A stretch of 64,000 nucleotides of DNA. Source: CAYLJJ01 sp964384025 (GTDB lineage: Bacteria > Myxococcota_A > Bradymonadia > UBA7976 > UBA1532). A program made the translations under genes and the position numbers. The notes below the pieces were generated by a model. The model had not been told where the DNA came from. It was given only the letters and a program-made list of their open reading frames with translations, and made no database searches. Below, one piece after another: positions 58,636-64,000 of this stretch. The stretch lies in assembly GCA_964384025.1 (NCBI GenBank), contig CAYLJJ010000017.1, positions 14,295-78,294 on the forward strand, in the 5' to 3' direction. Every line of letters starts with the position of its first letter. Positions within the stretch are counted from its first letter, which is position 1.

Positions 58636-59354
58636 TGGCAGCGGCACAGATGCTCCCCCTAAAGATCTTCCATCTGGGTCTCCAGCCCTACTCTAAGATC
58701 TGGGATCTCCAGCGCAGTTTAGTGAAGCGTCGCCGCCGAGGGGAGATCCCAGACACGCTTCTTCTGCTGGAACATGAACCGGTGATCACCCTGGGGAGAG
58801 AGGGGCGTCGAGACAGTCTGCTTCTGGGGGAGGAGGCGCTAAAAGCTCGGGGGATTGAGCTGATCCAGAGCGATCGAGGGGGAGACGTGACCTACCACGG
58901 CCTTGGTCAGCTGATCGCCTATCCAATCCTCGATCTCAACCCTGATTGCCGAGACGTGGGGCGCTTTGTGTGGCGCCTGGAGCAGGCGATCTTAGAGCTT
59001 CTGCTCCACTACCAACTTCCAGCTCTGCGACTACCGGGCTTCCCAGGGATCTGGCTGCGCGAGCCTGATCGCAAGCTGGCTGCTATTGGAGCGCGCATCA
59101 GTCGATGGATCACACATCATGGTCTAGCACTCAATCTAAACACAGAGATGGAGCACTTTGAGTTTATCGTCCCCTGTGGGCTCAAGGGGAAGAGGGTCAG
59201 CAGCCTCGCCCAGGAGCTGGAAAGGCCGATCTCTATGGATGAGGCTGCCGAGCTGCTGGGGCGGGCCCTAGCTCGACAGTTTAACCGCCAAGCCCTCTTT
59301 GCCTCGGCAATGGAGTGCGCCTCTCTGAGCACAGCTCCTATTGCATTCACCTAA
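58635..59354 (+). CDS. lipB: Octanoyl-[ACP]:protein N-octanoyltransferase LipB
   Basis: 239 residues from the ATG at 58635 (TGATG overlap with lpdA). LipB moves octanoate from ACP to lipoyl domains as the first step of lipoate synthesis. Motifs: LEHEPVITLGREG, DRGGDVTYHGLGQLIAYPIL, catalytic Lys in RKLAAIGARISRWITHHGLALN and catalytic Cys in IVPCGLKGKRVSS. LipA is not in the window. Length is close to family norm (about 210-240). Confidence 0.95.
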   Translation: MAAAQMLPLKIFHLGLQPYSKIWDLQRSLVKRRRRGEIPDTLLLLEHEPVITLGREGRRDSLLLGEEALKARGIELIQSDRGGDVTYHGLGQLIAYPILDLNPDCRDVGRFVWRLEQAILELLLHYQLPALRLPGFPGIWLREPDRKLAAIGARISRWITHHGLALNLNTEMEHFEFIVPCGLKGKRVSSLAQELERPISMDEAAELLGRALARQFNRQALFASAMECASLSTAPIAFT

Positions 59355-59526
59355 CTAAAATAAGCCAAGGGTATGGGTGCAGAATCGACCCACCCCAGCA
59401 CCACACCGCTACTTTTTCGCTTTTTCAAACCCTCTAAGGAATGTCGAGTGGCTCAACGCCATTGTTGGCGCTGATGTTTGCGCTGTCCAGCACAGGACTC
59501 AGCTCTTCAAATGGAGGCTTCAGAAG

Positions 59527-60555
59527 ATGCGTCATATCGGATTATCAAGAATCCTCATGTTGTTTGTGGTTGGGAGCGGATTCCTGCTGATATGGAGCTT
59601 CTTTCGAAGCAGCCCAAGCTCAAACAGTGGGCCGGTAGAGAGGGCTGAGTTTGTTGAAGTCCAGGGCCTCAGCCCCTCAGAAAAGCAGAAGCCTACAGCC
59701 CGCATCAAGATTTTGGAGCGAGCGCTCAAGGTCTCCAAGGCTCAACTGGTTGAGAAGGAGCGAGAACTAAAGCAGCTCAAGGCTCAGATTGAGGCGCTCA
59801 AGGTCCAGCGACCGGAGCAGGAGGAAGAGCCGGTGACGCTCAGGGCTCCAGCGCTGGTCATCCAGGAGCTGAAGGAGATCGCGCGGGTGCAAGGCCTTGA
59901 GGCTTATGGGACCATTAAGATGGACAGCCCCCTCGTCAAGGAGCTGAAGGCAATGGGCGCTGAGGGTCTAGCGCTCCTGAGTCAGATGCTCAAGGAGGGG
60001 AGCAATACCGAGCGCTTCTTGGCTGCGGGCTTGATGGAGAAGTTGGAAGATCCCGCCGCCATCCCCGCCTTAGAAGCGGCCCTCTTTGATGAGAACGAAG
60101 GCAATATTCTGCTCCAACGTATAGCCTCCCACGCGCTGGGGCAGATCGGTGGCGAAGCGGCGATCCCCGTTCTGGAACGGGCCATCGACGAGGGCAGCGA
60201 GTGGGGCATCCGCACCAACGCGGCCTATAGCTTGGCGCAGATGGGTCGGGAATCGGGGATCAAGTGGTTCTTGGATGCCTATGAGAACGAGAAGGAGAGC
60301 AGCACCCGAGACACCCTCCTGCAGGTGATGAGCAGTGTAGCTGATCCCAGCTACCTGCCCCTGCTCCATCAGAGCTTGCAGGAGGAGACGGAGTACAGTA
60401 AGCGGATCCTGGCTTTGATGGGTATCTCGAAGGCCGCTCAAGACTCCAGCCTTCCTGTTTTAGAGGCGATCATCAATAACCCCGACGAGGATCAGATGTT
60501 GATCAGCGAGGCCCAGAAGGCCCATAAGCTGATCTCTGAGTTTGGCAAGGATTAG
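59527..60555 (+). CDS. Membrane-anchored coiled-coil/HEAT-repeat protein
   Basis: 342 residues from the ATG at 59527 with GGAGG 11 bases upstream; the frame continues upstream but without coding features. Residues about 8-28 form a membrane helix (RILMLFVVGSGFLLIWSFF). A coiled coil follows (about 55-105, KAQLVEKERELKQLKAQIEAL), then HEAT/PBS-lyase-type repeats from about 150 to 340 (AAGLMEKLEDPAAIPALEAAL, ASHALGQIGGEAAIPVLERAI, AAYSLAQMGRESGIKWFLDAY). Probably a periplasmic or cytoplasmic scaffold at the membrane. No enzyme motif. Separate from lipB by 172 bases. Confidence 0.8.
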   Translation: MRHIGLSRILMLFVVGSGFLLIWSFFRSSPSSNSGPVERAEFVEVQGLSPSEKQKPTARIKILERALKVSKAQLVEKERELKQLKAQIEALKVQRPEQEEEPVTLRAPALVIQELKEIARVQGLEAYGTIKMDSPLVKELKAMGAEGLALLSQMLKEGSNTERFLAAGLMEKLEDPAAIPALEAALFDENEGNILLQRIASHALGQIGGEAAIPVLERAIDEGSEWGIRTNAAYSLAQMGRESGIKWFLDAYENEKESSTRDTLLQVMSSVADPSYLPLLHQSLQEETEYSKRILALMGISKAAQDSSLPVLEAIINNPDEDQMLISEAQKAHKLISEFGKD

Positions 60556-60868
60556 CTCTCGCCCATCCCTGCGAGGTGCCTTTTCAGCACCCTCTCATAA
60601 AAGGGTGAAGATGGGGACATCTTCATTTGGGAAATCGACCGCCTGGGTCACTGCAGAAGTGCTGTTTTCAGAAGGTCAACAGATCAAGTTGCTTTAAGAG
60701 CAGCCTCTTAGAAGGCTCCACGCCCAGGTAGAACTGTGGAAAGAGGATCACAGTGGAGTGGCGAAGGTATTGTTAACCTCTAATGTTTTCAGCGGCCCTC
60801 AGAGTTGAGGAGATTATATCGGGAGAGTTTGCTACACCTGATCCAGCTGTAAGCTGCGAGGGAAAACC
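60556..60868. other. 313-base intergenic region with two inverted repeats
   Basis: No gene is seen. Near its start, GGTGC / GCACC around CTTTTCA (60573-60594) could be a weak transcription end without a T-run. TGAAGATG, GGGA, CATCTTCA (60606-60625) is a perfect eight-base inverted repeat. AT-rich text with possible promoter elements lies at about 60770-60840 before the next gene. Confidence 0.5.
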
Positions 60869-63800
60869 ATGCGATCTGCTTTGGCGCTCTTATTGGCCCT
60901 GCTCCTATCCATCGCTTGTGATGACACAGGGGTTGGTGCTTCGGGTCGGGATGACAGCAATACTCAAGATGGGATCCAAGATTCTGGGAGGATTTCAGAT
61001 CGAGGTCCTGATGTTCAGCTTCCTGGGGATCTCAGCGTAGACCTTATTCTGTTAGACGCTGCACCCGATCGCTTGAGCCTAGATGCAGCACCCGATCGCC
61101 TGCTCCCAGATGCTGCGCTGGACCTTCAAACTTTCGATACAATACAGGATCTTAGGCTCTCTGACATGGCACCAGATCTTTCGCTCCCTGACGCAGCGTC
61201 AGATCGACAAGCTTCAGACGGCCAGGCAGATCAACAGCTCCCGGATATTGCACAGGACCAAGAGCTCTTGGACTTTCCAGCTTTGGATACTGAGTTGAAT
61301 CCAGATGTTGGAGATCTTCTCCCAGTGTTGGATCTGGGGGTGGATACAGGAGCGGGTTGCCTTGAGGATGGTGATTGCCTTGAGCAGGAGATCTGTGAAG
61401 AGGGGCTCTGCCTCCCCTTCTGCCAACCTGGAGGCTGCGCCCAGGGTTACTGTGGTCTTGATGGACGCTGTACCGAAGAAGCTTGTCCAAACGATGAGGT
61501 CTGTGCTGAGGGCCGCTACTGCGACGCCTCAGGGGCCTGCCTGCTTGGTTGTCGCTTCTCTCCCGATGATTGTCCCCCTCAGGAGATCTGTGCTGCGACC
61601 CACCTCTGTATCCCTTGGGCCGAGGGCTGTGAAGAGGGCGCGGAGTGTACTTTGGGCCTGGGTCAATGTCGCGCGACAGGGCACTGGCGCTGTGGAGCGG
61701 AGGCCCTCTGTGATGCCTCGCCCGGCGCTGCCCAGCCTGAGCGTTGTGATGGCTTGGACAATGACTGTGATGGAGAGATCGATGAGGAGGTAGAGGGGAC
61801 AGGAGCGCTCTGCGCTGCGGGAGAGAACAGCTGCCGCCGCGAAGGCCAGATTCGCTGTTTAGAGGGCCTCCTGGGCTGTGACGCTGAGCCTGTCGAGCCT
61901 GTGGCGGAGTTCTGCGATGGTCAGGACAACGACTGTGATGGCGAGATCGATGAGGGACAACCCGATTGTGATGGGGATGGGATCAGCGATCCCTGTGCGC
62001 TTCAGCGCAACCTGGCTCCTGACTGCAACCTCAATGGCATCCCGGATATCTGCGACATCAACCAGGGAGGAGCAGAGGATTGCAACCTCAACGGCATCCC
62101 AGACAGCTGCGGTGGAGATGGGGATGATTGTGTGGTCGATTTGATCCCCCCAGTGGTCGATCTCTTCTTTGGGGGTTGGACGGGGGGAGAGTTTGTGCTG
62201 GGTGGGCAGGAGGTGCAGATCGTGGTCACAGCTCAAGATGAGGAGGGGATCATCTCTCGTTGGGCCACGCTCAACGGTGAAGAGATCGAGCTGGATCCCA
62301 TGGGGCAGGTGCTGGTTATCTTAGAGCCTGGTTTGACCACGGTGGTGGGTCTCGCTGAGGACGCAGCGGGGAACATCGGCCAAGATGAGATCTCTGTGCG
62401 AGTCTCCGCTCCAACAGATGAAGCTTGGCCCGAGATCTCCATCTCTACCCCATCCAATGGCGCCACCATTCAGACAACCACGGAGGTGATCGGCAGCGTA
62501 GAGGATGAGCATCTCTACCTCTGGCGCCTCAGCTATGGTCCTCCAGAAGATCCAGGACAGGAGGAGATCAACAGCGGCTCCGAGGTGGTCTTGGAGGGGG
62601 TCTTGGGGCTCCTAAACCCAGCGCAGATTCCAGCGGGGGAGTGGGTGCTCCAGCTCTACGCCGAGGATATCAATGGTCGCGCGGGGGTTCTACAGGGTGG
62701 CTTTATCATCCCTGAGTGTTTCCCCCAGCCTGAGATCTGCGATGAGCAGGACAACGACTGTGATGGTCATGTGGATAATGGCGAGCCGGACTGTAACGGT
62801 GATGGGGTGATCGATCTCTGCCAACTGGATAGGGAGCTTTTGGACTGCAACAGCAACGCGATCCCCGACGATTGCGATATCGATTCTGGAGAGAGCCAAG
62901 ACTGCAACCTCAACGGCATTCCGGATGAGTGCAACAGTGATGGTCGGTCCTGCTTGGATGATGAGATCCCGCCCACCCTGAGCCTGGAGGTGAGCGCTGA
63001 GGTGATCAACCCCGGTACGCGGGTACAGATCATCGTTGAGGCTGAGGATAACATGAGCGTGGCGGAGCTGGGGGTTACCCTAGAGGGGCAGCCCTTAGCG
63101 CTGGATGAGCATGGCCAGATCATCATCACCATGGAGGAGCCTGGACTTTGGGATGTTGAGGGTTTCGCGCGAGATTGGGCTGGAAATGAGACCCGAGACA
63201 CACATCAGGTTCGGGTCTTAGCCCCCGATGATGAGATGTTCCCAGAGCTTGAGATCCGCAGCCCCGAGAATGGCATCCAGATCGATGAACCCAGCGAGGT
63301 GATCGGCAGCGTAGCGGATCCCAACCTCGTGCGCTGGGCTCTCACCTATGGCAGCGCAGAGGAGCCTCACGCCTTTGAGTTGGGCTCTGGTGAGGACCCT
63401 ATCGACGGGGTCTTGGGGATCATCGATCCTGCTCAGATCGACGAGGGGGTTTGGATCCTGCGGCTCTATGGCGAGGATGTCAACGGTCGCACAACGACCA
63501 TGGTGGGCAGCTTCCAGATCTCTGACTGTGAGCCTCAACCGGAGATCTGTGATGGCCGAGACAATGACTGTGATGCTCAGGTCGATGAGGATTTTGTTCT
63601 TGGGATCCCTTGCAGTCGAGGAACAGGAGCCTGTGAGCGGCAGGGCGAGCAGATCTGCGAGTTGGGAGGAGGGGGGACTCGCTGTGGCGCTGTGCCGGGG
63701 GCGCCAGCCCCTGAGCGCTGCGACGAGCAGGATCATGACTGTGATGGAGAGCCCCTCAACGGCTATGAGTTGGGTGGGGCCTGCTTTGTAGGGCTTGGGG

Positions 63801-64000
63801 CCTGCGCCCGGGAGGGAGCGTTGATCTGCGCTATAGATGGCGAGGGGACCCGCTGTAATGCCGAGCCTGGAGAGCCTGGAGAGGAGATATGCAATGGGCT
63901 GGATGATGACTGCGATGACCTCATCGATGAGCTGGAGAGCTGTGTTGATCTCAACCCTCCTGAGCTTGAGTTGATCATCTCTGAGGCTCCCTACCTCCAT
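60869..64000 (+). CDS. Very long MopE/Ig-like lipoprotein, partial
   Basis: 1044 codons without a stop, running off the right edge. The ATG at 60869 has GAGGG upstream and opens a lipoprotein signal (LALLLALLLSIAC). Residues about 20-165 form an Asp/Leu linker with LDAAPDRL-type repeats. Cys-rich EGF-like text follows (about 170-270), then MopE-type metal-binding units CDGLDNDCDGEIDE, CDGQDNDCDGEID, CDEQDNDCDGH, CDGRDNDCDA and others. Two copies of a module of about 275 residues (DxDGDGISDPC, DCNLNGIPD, IPPxVxL Ig-like strands, then STPSNGATI / SPENGIQI and GVLGLLNPAQI / GVLGIIDPAQI) lie near residues 365-640 and 640-905. A calcium- or metal-loaded surface protein is likely. The missing C-terminus may carry a sorting tail. 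Confidence 0.85.
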   Translation, partial: MRSALALLLALLLSIACDDTGVGASGRDDSNTQDGIQDSGRISDRGPDVQLPGDLSVDLILLDAAPDRLSLDAAPDRLLPDAALDLQTFDTIQDLRLSDMAPDLSLPDAASDRQASDGQADQQLPDIAQDQELLDFPALDTELNPDVGDLLPVLDLGVDTGAGCLEDGDCLEQEICEEGLCLPFCQPGGCAQGYCGLDGRCTEEACPNDEVCAEGRYCDASGACLLGCRFSPDDCPPQEICAATHLCIPWAEGCEEGAECTLGLGQCRATGHWRCGAEALCDASPGAAQPERCDGLDNDCDGEIDEEVEGTGALCAAGENSCRREGQIRCLEGLLGCDAEPVEPVAEFCDGQDNDCDGEIDEGQPDCDGDGISDPCALQRNLAPDCNLNGIPDICDINQGGAEDCNLNGIPDSCGGDGDDCVVDLIPPVVDLFFGGWTGGEFVLGGQEVQIVVTAQDEEGIISRWATLNGEEIELDPMGQVLVILEPGLTTVVGLAEDAAGNIGQDEISVRVSAPTDEAWPEISISTPSNGATIQTTTEVIGSVEDEHLYLWRLSYGPPEDPGQEEINSGSEVVLEGVLGLLNPAQIPAGEWVLQLYAEDINGRAGVLQGGFIIPECFPQPEICDEQDNDCDGHVDNGEPDCNGDGVIDLCQLDRELLDCNSNAIPDDCDIDSGESQDCNLNGIPDECNSDGRSCLDDEIPPTLSLEVSAEVINPGTRVQIIVEAEDNMSVAELGVTLEGQPLALDEHGQIIITMEEPGLWDVEGFARDWAGNETRDTHQVRVLAPDDEMFPELEIRSPENGIQIDEPSEVIGSVADPNLVRWALTYGSAEEPHAFELGSGEDPIDGVLGIIDPAQIDEGVWILRLYGEDVNGRTTTMVGSFQISDCEPQPEICDGRDNDCDAQVDEDFVLGIPCSRGTGACERQGEQICELGGGGTRCGAVPGAPAPERCDEQDHDCDGEPLNGYELGGACFVGLGACAREGALICAIDGEGTRCNAEPGEPGEEICNGLDDDCDDLIDELESCVDLNPPELELIISEAPYLH

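Overview
The window looks like a chromosomal contig from a Myxococcota-type deltaproteobacterium, uncultured or little studied (inference). It is fairly GC-rich. It encodes many secreted lipoproteins, Hanks-type Ser/Thr kinases with fused sensory or FGE-like domains, MopE-type Cys/Asp metal-binding repeats, TSP3-like repeats, and two C-terminal tails that resemble MYXO-CTERM sorting signals. A run of 100 Ns at 7993-8092 is a scaffold gap inside a long tandem-repeat gene, so the source is a draft assembly.

1-8.7 kb is a surface-protein region. It holds the start of a lipoprotein (minus strand, runs off the left edge), an ISKra4-like transposase remnant, a 1184-aa VCBS/FG-GAP protein with a somatomedin-B-like Cys module and a frameshifted tail, and an integrin-like beta-propeller/TSP3-repeat protein broken by the gap. 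8.9-13.7 kb holds a substrate-binding/OmpA fusion, a kinase-FGE fusion and a small membrane protein. 13.8-16.95 kb is a compact housekeeping block: tRNA-Pro(GGG) with its own promoter and terminator, surE, a DUF368/PopT transporter, a LysM-M23 lipoprotein that uses a non-canonical start, apt and tRNA-Arg(CCT). 17-27.4 kb is mostly envelope: a CNMP/pentapeptide protein, a trypsin-MopE protease, two LPP20-like secreted proteins, a GNAT enzyme, a Prc/Tsp-like S41 protease and an M23-lysozyme fusion. 27.5-35.1 kb has infA, a HAD phosphatase, a glycosyltransferase, a methyltransferase, a kinase with a zinc ribbon, a diguanylate cyclase, and an overlapping FliO-like / FliP(SctR)-like / rsmJ cluster.

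35.2-43.3 kb is the most unusual part. A DUF4157 (HEAAH) protein with a papain/CHAP-like C-terminus is followed by a 58-aa HTH fragment resembling the N-terminus of WYL regulators. Next comes a tight four-gene operon: HEAT plus degenerate aldo-keto reductase, an LRV/HEAT-like protein, a MoxR-type AAA ATPase, and a metallopeptidase-like/VWA protein. The operon reads as an ATPase-VWA chaperone module with repeat-protein adaptors, and it may be a conflict or quality-control system (inference).

43.4-46.1 kb is a lipoprotein-nfeD-SPFH operon, followed by a redoxin and a 1707-aa lipoprotein with a degenerate alkaline-phosphatase-like head. 52.2-54.7 kb encodes an adhesin with LDADxLDG repeats, a discoidin-like domain and a fibrinogen-like domain. 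54.8-60.6 kb is an ftsB - GAF/GGDEF cyclase - lpd - lipB - HEAT run. The window ends inside a very long MopE/Ig-like lipoprotein.

All assignments come from reading motifs and translations by eye; no database search was run.
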